A stretch of DNA of 10,581 nucleotides from Armatimonadota bacterium (GCA_023398345.1 JAEWSK010000304.1:1-10581); one strand, 5' to 3'; shown: positions 1 to 7,690, counted from the stretch's first letter. Program-made: numbers and translations. Notes: a model not told the origin generated them from the sequence alone.

Positions 1-1141
1 ATCTTATGTCCGCGCGCACTTTTGGCGTAACGCCGCTTCGTCGAAGACCAATGACATTTAGGTCGCACACTTTTGTCGGGCGGCCATCGACAATTGCAAA
101 CGGAGGAACGTCCTGAACTATTTTAGACATCCCGCCGACCATTGCAAGCTTGCCTATACGGACTTTTTGATGAACGCCGACAAATCCGCCAAAGACAACT
201 TTGTCCTCAATTTGCACATGGCCGCTGATACCAACATAGTTTGCCATTGTGATACTGTCACCCAGTTCGCAGTTATGACCAACGTGACAATATGCCATCA
301 GCATATTATTGTCACCAATAATCGTCGCTTCGCCTTCGCCGCTGGCGCGGTGGATAGTCACATACTCGCGAATAATATTATTGTCACCGATTCGGACAAA
401 CGAGTCCTCTCCATGAAACTTTTTATCCTGAGGTGCGCCGCCCAACACTGCCCCAGACAAAATAACGCAATCTTTGCCGATGCTTACATTCGACTCGATC
501 ACAGCGTTGGATTCGACGCGGGTGCCGTCGCCAATCTGAACGTTCTTTCCGATCACCGAGTAGGCCCCTATGCAAACCCCCTGCCCTATCACCGCATTGG
601 AGTCAACTATAGCTGTCGGGTGTATTTGGGTCGGATTTGTATTTTCTTTAACTTTCACTTCTGCCACCGGTACATCCTTGCCGACTACGGTGTTATTTGA
701 TGGTTGTCTGCGTGTTCGCTCAACAAGAGCAAACATAAACTCGCCTTCACATGCTACATCGCCATCGACACGAGCGGTGGCCTTCACTTTTCCAATATTT
801 GACCTCATTGCGAGCAGTTCAACGTCCGTTATGAGCGTATCGCCTGGCAATACCGGCTTGCGGAATCTGACCTTGTTCATGCCGCCGAAATACGCCAACT
901 TGCCTTCGTTACCGGTCATCGAGAGCAGCAGCACGCCGCTGACCTGCGCCATAGCCTCGCAAACCAACACGCCCGGCATCACCGCATGACCTGGAAAATG
1001 CCCTTCAAAAAACTCCTCGTTTATAGTTACATTTTTGTATCCGCGCGCGCTCTTTGATGGCGTTAGCTCGAGAATTCTATCAACAAGCAAAAACGGGTAG
1101 CGGTGCGGCAGTACGTCTCTTATTTGTTCAATATCCAGCAT
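1..1141 (-). CDS. fabZ-lpxA: FabZ-LpxA fusion: 3-hydroxyacyl-ACP dehydratase + UDP-GlcNAc acyltransferase (3' end beyond window)
   Basis: One uninterrupted frame of 380 codons starts at ATG 1141 and runs off the left edge without a stop. Residues 1-145 are FabZ, the hot-dog-fold dehydratase of fatty acid elongation: [12 protein letters not shown] at 11-22, catalytic His48 in GHFPG and Glu62 in CEAMAQ. A linker of about 25 residues (146-171) leads to LpxA, which transfers a 3-hydroxyacyl chain from ACP to UDP-GlcNAc in the first step of lipid A synthesis. LpxA shows left-handed beta-helix hexapeptides from about 173, GGAPQD at 234-239, IGDNN at 251-255, and His286, His289 (catalytic, E. coli His125), His308 and His324. 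Roughly the last 50 residues, the helical C-terminal part, lie outside. GAGGG sits 4 bases before the ATG, and the lpxC stop is 28 bases upstream, so the gene is operonic. Both active sites look intact. The two enzymes are usually separate adjacent genes. Confidence 0.96.
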   Translation of the reverse strand, partial: MLDIEQIRDVLPHRYPFLLVDRILELTPSKSARGYKNVTINEEFFEGHFPGHAVMPGVLVCEAMAQVSGVLLLSMTGNEGKLAYFGGMNKVRFRKPVLPGDTLITDVELLAMRSNIGKVKATARVDGDVACEGEFMFALVERTRRQPSNNTVVGKDVPVAEVKVKENTNPTQIHPTAIVDSNAVIGQGVCIGAYSVIGKNVQIGDGTRVESNAVIESNVSIGKDCVILSGAVLGGAPQDKKFHGEDSFVRIGDNNIIREYVTIHRASGEGEATIIGDNNMLMAYCHVGHNCELGDSITMANYVGISGHVQIEDKVVFGGFVGVHQKVRIGKLAMVGGMSKIVQDVPPFAIVDGRPTKVCDLNVIGLRRSGVTPKVRADIR

Positions 1142-1169
1142 GAGTCCCTCTGTTCTACAGAAATCACGG

Positions 1170-2084
1170 TCAGTTTGCGGTCATTGCCTGAGAAATAGAG
1201 TTGCACTTGGAATTTTCTACCATGCGCAAAACCTCTTTGGCAAACTCAACATTTAGCGCATGCCCGGATTTGACCGCTAAAATTTCCGCGTTCAAATGTC
1301 CGCCGACAAGTGACAAATCACCGACCATGTCCATTACTTTATGTCTAACAAGCTCGTCTGCATATCTCAGCGGCGAACTCATCTTATCCTGCCATACAAC
1401 AATTACGTTTTCTATGCTGCCGCCGCGTGCCAGTTCTCGATCCAACAACCCTGCGACTTCCTCATAAAGAACAAACGTCCGGGCAGGAGCAACTTCGTCG
1501 CCGAAATCATGTCTATTTAGCGAATAGTAAAATGTCTGGCTGCCTATCATCGGATGATCGTAGTCCAGCACATATGTAATCTTCATCTCATCAGCAGGAA
1601 CAGCAAGTATGAACGAATCTTTACGGCGCACACATATAGGCTCCGTAATTGATATGCAACTGCGCTCGGCTTCCTGCTCAATTAGCCCTACGGACTGAAT
1701 TGCACTTACATATTGCCCCGCACTGCCATCCAGAGCCGGGGTTTCCACACCATGCACATCCACATATGCGTTATCAACACCCGATCCGCGCAAAGCGGCC
1801 ATGAGATGCTCGATTGTCATCACTCTAAAATCATCAAAACCGATAGTCGTTCCGCGAGAAGTATCAATGACGTTCGTGGCGATGCCTGCGACGGTTCGCA
1901 GACCATGTCGAAATACTATCCCAGTATTTTCAGGCGCAGGATGTAATTCAACTTTTGTCTCGCTGCCGCTGTGAAGTCCTTTTCCGACCAGAGTGACACT
2001 ATCGGCAAGGGTCATCTGAAACACAACTTCACTTTTGGGGGCGACATACGCCTTTGCTGTGCCATCCACACTTAGAATCGTCAT
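1170..2084 (-). CDS. lpxC: LpxC, UDP-3-O-acyl-GlcNAc deacetylase
   Basis: This zinc deacetylase makes the committed step of lipid A synthesis, removing acetate from UDP-3-O-acyl-GlcNAc in the cytoplasm. The 304 residues match the family length. Visible motifs are LVGKGLHSG at 32-40, the EHL motif with Glu92 and zinc ligand His93, PALDGSA at 116-122, the HKVMD motif with zinc ligands His248 and Asp252, and SGHALN with catalytic His275. The ATG shares one base with the lpxD stop (TAATG), and GAGGAA lies 5 bases upstream, so translation is probably coupled to lpxD. This start adds about 20 residues before the usual N-terminus. An internal Met24 just before the conserved fold is a less likely alternative because the first ATG has a clear Shine-Dalgarno. 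It is followed 28 bases on by the fabZ-lpxA fusion, with which it remains unfused. Confidence 0.97.
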   Translation of the reverse strand: MTILSVDGTAKAYVAPKSEVVFQMTLADSVTLVGKGLHSGSETKVELHPAPENTGIVFRHGLRTVAGIATNVIDTSRGTTIGFDDFRVMTIEHLMAALRGSGVDNAYVDVHGVETPALDGSAGQYVSAIQSVGLIEQEAERSCISITEPICVRRKDSFILAVPADEMKITYVLDYDHPMIGSQTFYYSLNRHDFGDEVAPARTFVLYEEVAGLLDRELARGGSIENVIVVWQDKMSSPLRYADELVRHKVMDMVGDLSLVGGHLNAEILAVKSGHALNVEFAKEVLRMVENSKCNSISQAMTAN

Positions 2085-3127
2085 TAGCGTTCCTCAACGG
2101 TCTTGCGAAGCTGTTCAAGCTCCGATTCGAGAGCTTTCAGCCTATTCAGCATCTCCGGCAAATGGAGCCGCACAGCCTGCACGCGCCTCTCGTGTCGATG
2201 ATCCCTTGCAGGAAAACCCGACACAACCGAGCCATTCGACAAATCTCCGACAACGCCGGCCCTTGCCGCAACAACGCAATCGTCTGAAATTGTTACATGG
2301 TCTTTTACGCCTGCCTGCCCGGCCAATGTGACATTGTCACCAATCACCACGCTGCCGGCTATTCCGACTTGTGCAACAATAACGCAATTCTTGCCGATCT
2401 TGCAATTGTGAGCAACATGAACCAAGTTGTCGATTTTTGTGCCGCAGCCGATCACAGTAGCGCCGGTCTTGGCCCGATCTACAGCCGAATTAGCGCCGAT
2501 TTCAACATCGTCACCTATCTCGACCGTCCCCGCATGAGGCAATTTTACTTGCACGCGCCCGTTGCATGTATATCCGAACCCATCAGCCCCGACAACCGCA
2601 CCCGCATGCAAAATAACTCGCTTGCCAAGCGAACAACCCGCATAGACGACTACGCCCGGATAAAGCTTCGATCCCTCGCCAATGCGAGTGCCATCGCCAA
2701 TATATACATTCGGAAACAACACGCAGCCGTCTCCGAGAACCACATCTCTGCCTATATAGCAATTCGCACCTACTGCCACATTTTTGCCGACACTCACACC
2801 CGGCTTGACTACTGCTCCAGGCTCAATACCAAGCGAAGGCGGTGTCTCCTCTACGCAAAAACACTTCAGCGTTTTTGCAAATGCAACAAGCGGATCGCAA
2901 GTTGTTATGATTGCTTTGCCGTTGCGAAGATTGGCGGCGTCCGGCTTGGTTATGATGCAGCTTGCCTCCGATGCCATTGCTCTATCGAGAAACTTATCGT
3001 CGGTCGCTACAACAACATCGCCCGGCCTGGCTTCGTCAACGCTGCCAACCCCCAAAATACATGTGTCGGGGCTGCACTGCACTTCTCCACCGATCAACTC
3101 CGCAAGCTCAGCTACGGTTATCTTCAA
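2084..3127 (-). CDS. lpxD: LpxD, UDP-3-O-(3-hydroxyacyl)glucosamine N-acyltransferase
   Basis: LpxD adds the second 3-hydroxyacyl chain, from ACP to the 2-amino group of UDP-3-O-acyl-glucosamine, just after LpxC. The 347 residues fit the family. Residues 1-100 form the N-terminal uridine-binding domain (VDEARPGDVV at 30-39). Residues 102-305 form a long hexapeptide left-handed beta-helix with GADGFGY at 180-186 and the catalytic His240 in HVAHNCKIG (E. coli His239). SGFPAR at 303-308 and a charged C-terminal helix at 322-347 close the protein. Translation begins at a TTG codon (3127) four bases after the stop of the OmpH-like gene, with AGGGAG 11 bases upstream. MKITVAELAELIGGEV matches the usual LpxD start, so the rare start codon is believable. 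Its stop overlaps the lpxC start by one base. It belongs to the ompH-to-lpxA operon. Confidence 0.97.
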   Translation of the reverse strand: MKITVAELAELIGGEVQCSPDTCILGVGSVDEARPGDVVVATDDKFLDRAMASEASCIITKPDAANLRNGKAIITTCDPLVAFAKTLKCFCVEETPPSLGIEPGAVVKPGVSVGKNVAVGANCYIGRDVVLGDGCVLFPNVYIGDGTRIGEGSKLYPGVVVYAGCSLGKRVILHAGAVVGADGFGYTCNGRVQVKLPHAGTVEIGDDVEIGANSAVDRAKTGATVIGCGTKIDNLVHVAHNCKIGKNCVIVAQVGIAGSVVIGDNVTLAGQAGVKDHVTISDDCVVAARAGVVGDLSNGSVVSGFPARDHRHERRVQAVRLHLPEMLNRLKALESELEQLRKTVEER

Positions 3128-3131
3128 AATC

Positions 3132-4202
3132 CTATGAACTCCCTATTCCATCGATAAGCAAATTACCGACGGGCCATCCCTGCTTTTTTATGAGCGTTGC
3201 AAATGCACCTGTCGCATCTTTTGCATGTGTTCCACGGCGCTCAAATATCACATGCATGCCTCGCTTCGCGGCAAGATCAAGCACTCTTGAACTAACATCG
3301 GTTTCGATCTTAGTGCGCAAAGCAGAAACCGCTGCGTTTAGACTGACCAAATCTGATAGATTAACTCCGGACTTACACGCAAAAAGCAAAGGCGTTGAGA
3401 ACGGGCCAAGCTCACATGCAATTTTCGTCCGCGCCGATGCAATATCACGAGCAATCAATGTGCGCTGCTCGACTTCATATACATCGACTTGCTCAAGAAT
3501 TTGCTTTTCTTCACTGCGCTTCAAAGCATCTATCTTAGCGCGAGCATCGGCCAAAATGCGATCTTTTGCAGCACGATTGGCATTCTCAACATCGACAAGC
3601 TGACTGTTCACTTCTTGCAACCTGTCAGCCGCAGCTTGCTTATCAATTCCACTTGTGTCAGATTTACTGACCTTTGCAGCAACCTCAGACGCCAGTGCTT
3701 TCAATCGGGCATTTACCAAATCTGAGCCGTATGCTTCATCAAGCGCTTTGACATCAACAGCGGCAGCACGCTCAATATCACGAATAGTTGCTTTCAACCC
3801 TACATCGGCGCTTTTTAGCATTTGCGACTTCATCGCATCGCACCGCGCCCGCAGGGCTCCATACCTTCGCGCTTCAAACTCATCCAGCGCGGAAGATGCT
3901 TCCATTGCCGCCTTTGCCGCAAGCTCGGATCTTGACCGCCCGGCGTATCCGCCTTGAGCGGACGGCTTTGCGGCAGTATTCCCGCTAAAAGCCGAATGAC
4001 CGGAAACCGACTTTCCGGACAACGCCGCATTCATAGCGCTAAGAGCTTGCCAACCTGGATGCAGTCTGGCAAGCTCAGCCTTATCGACATAAACAATCTT
4101 CTGTAACGAAGCGCGACTCGCACCAGCCGCCGAAATCGGCAACCCAGCCAAGCCCACTCCCGCGATTAGAATCACCACGGCAGCAGTCTGCGCCATTTTC
4201 AA
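3132..4202 (-). CDS. Divergent OmpH/Skp-like periplasmic protein, long form
   Basis: About 356 residues, twice the usual Skp/OmpH length. A hydrophobic signal peptide ends near SAAGA (about residue 28). Then come a strand and motif KIVYVDKAELARLHPGWQAL, a Ser/Gly/Ala-rich stretch (about 62-95) and long Ala/Lys/Glu-rich helices (about 95-255) likely to form coiled coils. The C-terminal segment LRTKIETDVSSRVLDLAAKR followed by GMHVIFERR matches the tail of the neighbouring OmpH (LQGKIDTEVRAVVAKVAETK, then GLSMVFD). That supports a shared origin and a Skp-like role in holding outer-membrane proteins in the periplasm. Two cysteines lie 13 residues apart (about 263 and 276). The start is uncertain: no ATG has good spacing. 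TTG 4202 sits 10 bases after GGTGA and gives a lysine in the signal n-region; TTG 4208 and ATG 4196 are alternatives. The gene lies 24 bases after ompH and 4 before lpxD. The precise function is not recognised. Confidence 0.85.
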   Translation of the reverse strand: MKMAQTAAVVILIAGVGLAGLPISAAGASRASLQKIVYVDKAELARLHPGWQALSAMNAALSGKSVSGHSAFSGNTAAKPSAQGGYAGRSRSELAAKAAMEASSALDEFEARRYGALRARCDAMKSQMLKSADVGLKATIRDIERAAAVDVKALDEAYGSDLVNARLKALASEVAAKVSKSDTSGIDKQAAADRLQEVNSQLVDVENANRAAKDRILADARAKIDALKRSEEKQILEQVDVYEVEQRTLIARDIASARTKIACELGPFSTPLLFACKSGVNLSDLVSLNAAVSALRTKIETDVSSRVLDLAAKRGMHVIFERRGTHAKDATGAFATLIKKQGWPVGNLLIDGIGSS

Positions 4203-4226
4203 AATCAAAATTTCACCAAAAAATTA

Positions 4227-4877
4227 TTACTGCATCTTGCGGTCAAGCCGAGCGACAACATCATCAGTGATGTCAATGCCGCCATATACGGCAACCGCCT
4301 TGTCAAACACCATTGAAAGTCCCTTTGTCTCAGCAACTTTTGCTACAACAGCTCGGACTTCCGTGTCAATCTTACCCTGAAGCTCAATTGCTTTGCTCTG
4401 ATACTGCCCGTCGTAGTCTTTGGAGAGCGTGTTGCCCATCTCGTTGGACTTCTTTTGCAGTTCCATCAGCTCATTGAGACGGGACTTTTGTTGATCGTTA
4501 GGATCTTTTGCTTCCTGCAGTTTCTGGAGTTCGTCAGTCTTTGCACGATCCAACTCTATAAGAGCAGCTACGCGAGCCTTATCGGCATCGGTCGGTTTGT
4601 CCTTTGACTTGAGTTCAATCAGTTCATTGATCTCATTTGAATCCAACAGTCTATTTTGGGCTCGTATATCAAGCTTTGCTTTAAGTGTAGTCGCGAATGC
4701 GTCTAACTCCTCTTTATACTGTTTTATGCGAGGAGCATTTTCGTCGATCTTCATGCCGTCGACAACACCAATCTTAATCTCCGGAGCAGCCGCTGCAGCA
4801 AAAGCTCCAGATCCGACTAAGCTAACCGCCATAATAGTACTGACAACAAACAACCCCATCCTGCGGAGTCCAAGCAT
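4227..4877 (-). CDS. ompH: OmpH/Skp-family periplasmic chaperone
   Basis: A 216-residue secreted protein. The signal peptide has RR at 5-6, a hydrophobic core at 8-25 and a likely cut after AFA at 27. The OmpH strand motif EIKIGVVD (33-40) follows, then long charged helices, and the returning strand GLSMVFD (186-192). Skp/OmpH proteins trimerise and hold unfolded outer-membrane proteins for BamA. Within the helical arm two 26-residue segments (84-109 and 115-140) align without gaps at about 10 of 26 positions, each helix-DxP/PxD turn-helix, so the tentacle seems to contain a tandem duplication. ATG 4877 is chosen because GAAGAGG (4892-4886) ends 8 bases before it. A GTG at 4886 would overlap that Shine-Dalgarno. 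It is the first gene of the operon that continues into lpxD, lpxC and fabZ-lpxA. Confidence 0.92.
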   Translation of the reverse strand: MLGLRRMGLFVVSTIMAVSLVGSGAFAAAAAPEIKIGVVDGMKIDENAPRIKQYKEELDAFATTLKAKLDIRAQNRLLDSNEINELIELKSKDKPTDADKARVAALIELDRAKTDELQKLQEAKDPNDQQKSRLNELMELQKKSNEMGNTLSKDYDGQYQSKAIELQGKIDTEVRAVVAKVAETKGLSMVFDKAVAVYGGIDITDDVVARLDRKMQ

Positions 4878-4902
4878 TCGATGCACCTCTTCAAAGACGT
4901 TA

Positions 4903-4919
4903 CGGGGGCATCGCCCCCG
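4903..4919 (-). promoter_or_regulatory. GC-rich 5' leader hairpin of the ompH operon
   Basis: CGGGGGC and GCCCCCG form a perfect 7-bp stem around a 3-base loop. It lies 26 bases before the ompH ATG and only a few bases after the predicted transcription start near 4922. There is no U-run, so it is not a terminator. A 5'-terminal hairpin of this kind could protect the long operon mRNA from decay. That role is inferred. Confidence 0.6.
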
Positions 4920-4925
4920 CTGAAC

Positions 4926-4938
4926 CTGATTATATCAG
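4926..4938. promoter_or_regulatory. Inverted repeat over the -10 box of the ompH promoter
   Basis: CTGAT and ATCAG are perfect 5-bp arms separated by 3 bases, and the -10 hexamer TATAAT lies inside the palindrome. The placement would suit a small operator, but part of the symmetry comes from the AT-rich -10 box itself. No regulator is identified. Confidence 0.35.
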
Positions 4939-4957
4939 AAACGTTAAACACCAACAA
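4929..4957 (-). promoter_or_regulatory. Predicted extended -10 sigma70-type promoter for ompH-lpx operon
   Basis: On the minus strand the -10 is TATAAT (4934-4929), preceded by TGA to give the extended TGnTATAAT form. A weak -35, TTGTTG (4957-4952), lies 17 bases upstream. Transcription would start near 4922, about 45 bases before the ompH ATG. The promoter follows the hairpin after bamA, so it would drive the downstream genes as a separate unit. Confidence 0.7.
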
Positions 4958-5075
4958 CCAAACAGCCAAAACAAAATGGCATGCTCAATCATAAAGCTTA
5001 TATCAATTTCTGCATGACGCTTGCTACAACTCAGTATTGCCAAGCACAACAGGATTTTTGTAGAAATTACAAATA

Positions 5076-5103
5076 AGGGCGGCGATTTTTGTATCGCCGC
5101 CCT
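5076..5103 (-). terminator. Hairpin terminator after bamA
   Basis: An 11-bp perfect stem (AGGGCGGCGAT paired with ATCGCCGCCCT) encloses a 6-base loop. It starts 25 bases after the bamA stop and is followed on the minus strand by TTATTTGTAATTT, a moderately U-rich tail. This is a probable Rho-independent terminator. It separates bamA from the ompH operon, although the broken U-run may allow partial read-through. Confidence 0.8.
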
Positions 5104-5127
5104 GAATATTGCTTTGCAACGCTTAAA

Positions 5128-6990
5128 TTAGAACGCTTGGCCCATGCTAAAGTGCGTTCGTCCACCTTCGCTGCCAACGCCGTAATCTAACCGCAAGTGT
5201 CCTATCGGAGTGGTAACGCGCATCCCCACGCCTACACCGTAGTTACCATCGAAATTCTGAGTCTGCGGAAGCTGAGTGACGTCGACCTGGTTTCCACCAG
5301 CCCAAGCATCCCCATAATCTGCAAACACAACACCTGAAATCTTCTGCGCGATAGGTTTACGCACCTCAATAGTCGCCATAAGCATACGTGTGCCCCAGAA
5401 TCGATCTTCCCGATAGCCACGGAGACTTTCTGCGCCTCCCACAAAGAACTGCTCGAAGAACGGAATCTCGCCACTGGCTATACCGGCACGCAGCCTGACG
5501 GCCAAAGTGGTGCGCTTGTCCTCGGGAGTCAGCTTGCGTCCACCTTTGCTATAGTAGCGCCGTATGTCGATCGAACTCTTCTGGAACGGACCATTGACAG
5601 GGAACGGAACTAGTTGCTCAACAACGGGACTCACACTGGTTATTACTCGCTTGAAACCATTCGCATCGACTGACCCAAACTCTATCGAGACTCCGTCATA
5701 ACTTCCCGTGCCGGGATCGAGGTCAAAGTCCCTTGTGTTATGAACAAGGCGCAAGGAAGCACTCGTTACTGTTCCATCCTGCACAAGCTTAACCAAATCA
5801 CTATAAATGACCTCACCCGCGGTATCGCTTTCCATCCGCAACAGGCTGGGGTCGGTCTCAACATCATCGTATTTCAGCCCGACAAATACTCTAGTCTTTT
5901 CAGTAATCGGCCTACTGACCGTCATGTCGCCGCCTTTATGGCGCTCATTGTAGTTCTGATCGTCAGCAAATGTCGAAGTGCCGAATATGCCCGACGAGAA
6001 CCTATAGGTTATTCGGTTAAATCCATTTACTGAAAGCGATGTGTGCTTACTATCGATCCACGGCTCATAGAAGCCAATTTCTTCACTCGACGGCCCGCCA
6101 ACAGCCTCACTAGTGCCCTGCTGCCAGAGCAAGTTGAGTCCCTGAGCACGCCCACGGAAATTGGTCTCTGCAAATCGCGCCTGGCCGACCAGTCTCTGTC
6201 GGGAGCTATATCCAAAGCCGACCGACACCATACCGGTCTGCTTCTCAACAACGGGGACTGTGACTTTAAGAAGTCCCATGTCCGAGCCTGGAGTTATTTG
6301 GTAAGGCTTAATATCCTCGAGAATATCTAGGTTATATATTCGAATGTAGTCTTCTTTAAGTGTCTTGCTGTTAAAAACCTTGCCGGGCTGCGTCCGCATT
6401 TCTCTAGTGAGCGCCCACGATCTGGTCTTCTTGTTTCCTGAAATTACGACCGATTCGACACGGCTAACGAGGATCGGAATAGTCAAAACGCCTGTCTTGG
6501 GGTCAATGCCGATGTCCTCTGTAATATACGCGACATTTCCCTGTTCGGCGTAATAATGTTGAATCGCCTCGACATCTTGATTTAGCGTAGTCGTGTTGAG
6601 AACACCGCCGCATCTTGTCTTCATCAGCGCAATGATTTTATCTGGTGAAACAGGCTCGGAGCCGAGAACCTTGATCTCCATTACTCTGGGATTCTCAGTG
6701 ACTTCATATGTCACTTTTATGCCGCCGGGCACATCTTCTCTATGCGGAGTAACCGCACTAAAAAATCCGAGCGCCGTAATTGCTGCGCGATCTTTTTCGA
6801 CATCCAGTTCGGTATAGTCGTCACCCGGCTTCATCAAGATGGCATTGCGAACAGTATCCGCGTTGATATTGACGTTACCGCTGACTGCCACCTCGACCAC
6901 TTTCTGTGTCTGAGCAATACTCGCGCCGGCGACACCCAGCACAAGAACAACGACCATTATTAGCACTGACAAGCGATTGACAGTTGACAT
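5128..6990 (-). CDS. bamA: BamA/Omp85 outer-membrane protein assembly factor, three POTRA domains
   Basis: BamA inserts beta-barrel proteins into the outer membrane. The 620 residues begin with a signal peptide (hydrophobic 8-25, ending ASIAQ). Three POTRA domains follow at about 30-100, 103-181 and 183-258, each with the beta-alpha-alpha-beta-beta pattern (for example VVEVAVSGNVNINADTV and VESVVISGNKKTRSW). A barrel of about 360 residues starts near VSVGFGYSS. The family's L6 motif is present as LRGY at 523-526, and the protein ends in the beta-signal-like HFSMGQAF with a terminal Phe. Proteobacterial BamA has five POTRA domains and about 800 residues; three are typical of cyanobacterial Omp85. 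ATG 6990 has AGGAGGG 10 bases upstream. The gene has its own promoter and a downstream terminator, and lies next to its likely chaperone OmpH and a TamB-type partner. Confidence 0.96.
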   Translation of the reverse strand: MSTVNRLSVLIMVVVLVLGVAGASIAQTQKVVEVAVSGNVNINADTVRNAILMKPGDDYTELDVEKDRAAITALGFFSAVTPHREDVPGGIKVTYEVTENPRVMEIKVLGSEPVSPDKIIALMKTRCGGVLNTTTLNQDVEAIQHYYAEQGNVAYITEDIGIDPKTGVLTIPILVSRVESVVISGNKKTRSWALTREMRTQPGKVFNSKTLKEDYIRIYNLDILEDIKPYQITPGSDMGLLKVTVPVVEKQTGMVSVGFGYSSRQRLVGQARFAETNFRGRAQGLNLLWQQGTSEAVGGPSSEEIGFYEPWIDSKHTSLSVNGFNRITYRFSSGIFGTSTFADDQNYNERHKGGDMTVSRPITEKTRVFVGLKYDDVETDPSLLRMESDTAGEVIYSDLVKLVQDGTVTSASLRLVHNTRDFDLDPGTGSYDGVSIEFGSVDANGFKRVITSVSPVVEQLVPFPVNGPFQKSSIDIRRYYSKGGRKLTPEDKRTTLAVRLRAGIASGEIPFFEQFFVGGAESLRGYREDRFWGTRMLMATIEVRKPIAQKISGVVFADYGDAWAGGNQVDVTQLPQTQNFDGNYGVGVGMRVTTPIGHLRLDYGVGSEGGRTHFSMGQAF

Positions 6991-7000
6991 CCCGCTTTAT

Positions 7001-7007
7001 CCCTCCT
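7001..7007 (-). promoter_or_regulatory. Strong Shine-Dalgarno of bamA
   Basis: AGGAGGG on the minus strand lies 10 bases before ATG 6990. It is the best ribosome binding site in the window and fixes the bamA start. Confidence 0.85.
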
Positions 7008-7092
7008 GAAAAAAGACCACAAAATCCGAAGTCCATGGCAAAAAACCGCGCCCCGGCCGTTAATGCAATTCATGCAACCAGCCGTGACTGGC

Positions 7093-7122
7093 ATTATACT
7101 ATACGCGCATTAGCTACATCAA
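7093..7122 (-). promoter_or_regulatory. Predicted sigma70-type promoter for bamA
   Basis: A perfect -10 TATAAT (7098-7093) and a -35 TTGATG (7122-7117) lie 18 bases apart on the minus strand, in the 177-base gap after the sigma-factor gene. The start would be near 7086, giving a leader of about 95 bases before bamA. It does not look like an ECF-type promoter, so the neighbouring sigma factor is not an obvious user. Confidence 0.75.
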
Positions 7123-7168
7123 GCAGCCAGCGAATCGAATGCAACTCGTTATGCAAAACAAGCAAACT

Positions 7169-7678
7169 CTAACCGTCGATATACGCTCCAAGTTTTTTGC
7201 GCAACATTGCTCTTGCGCGAGCCAGGCGCGTCTTTACGACATCGACAGACAAGCCAGTGGTTTCGGCGACATCTGCATATGAGAGACCCTGCATATCTCT
7301 GAGCACAACCATTATTTTATAGTCGTCAGGGAGCCGACTTATCGCCCGCTCGATCATTTCTTTTAATTCTTTAGTTTCGACTACACCGTCCGGTCTATGC
7401 GAGGGTTTGTCATCGCTCCACTCAATATCGCCCAGTGACGGCCCCTCATGTTTGCGCATCCTATCGCGCTGCCTGAATCTGTTTTTGCATAAATTGACCG
7501 CGATGCGATACAGCCACGTATACTCGCTCGATTCGCCGCGAAACGAATCCCAAGACTTGTACGCAGCAATAAACGTCTCCTGCGTGACATCCGCAGCCTC
7601 CTCACGGTCGTCTAACAGGCGATAGGCAAGATTATAGATTGACTTCTGGCACGAATCGACCAGGTTGTCGAAATCCAT
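7169..7678 (-). CDS. ECF-family RNA polymerase sigma factor (RpoE/SigW-like)
   Basis: The 169 residues contain only the two domains of group 4 sigma factors. Region 2 (about 5-72) shows the pattern AYRLLDDREEAADVTQETFI and WLYRIAVNLCKNRFRQ, used for core binding and -10 recognition. Region 4 (about 108-160) has AISRLPDDYKIMVVLRDMQG and the helix-turn-helix LSYADVAETTGLSVDVVKTRL that reads the -35. The linker (about 75-105) is acidic. ATG 7678 is preceded by GGGGGA with an 11-base spacer. No anti-sigma gene lies in the window. It sits 78 bases after the tamB-like gene and 178 before bamA, all in one direction, so an envelope-stress role is plausible. Its targets and signal cannot be read here. 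The family is sure; the subgroup is not. Confidence 0.95.
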   Translation of the reverse strand: MDFDNLVDSCQKSIYNLAYRLLDDREEAADVTQETFIAAYKSWDSFRGESSEYTWLYRIAVNLCKNRFRQRDRMRKHEGPSLGDIEWSDDKPSHRPDGVVETKELKEMIERAISRLPDDYKIMVVLRDMQGLSYADVAETTGLSVDVVKTRLARARAMLRKKLGAYIDG

Positions 7679-7690
7679 AGTCGATAATGT

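Noticed and set aside
167..989. Two overlapping plus-strand open frames of 177 and 139 codons
   Set aside because: They are antisense to the fabZ-lpxA fusion, whose motifs and ribosome binding site are clear. Their predicted proteins show no domain pattern.
1142..1169. LpxC-FabZ fusion as in Bacteroidetes
   Set aside because: lpxC ends in a clear TGA at 1172-1170, and FabZ has its own Shine-Dalgarno and ATG.
2297..3157. A 286-codon plus-strand open frame
   Set aside because: It lies opposite lpxD. The hexapeptide-repeat codons leave the complement open, and the product is rich in His, Cys and Tyr with no recognisable fold.
6991..7168. Rho-independent terminator after the sigma-factor gene
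   Set aside because: Only 3-4 bp stems are visible near the T-run around 7040, too weak to call, so read-through from the sigma gene into bamA is possible.
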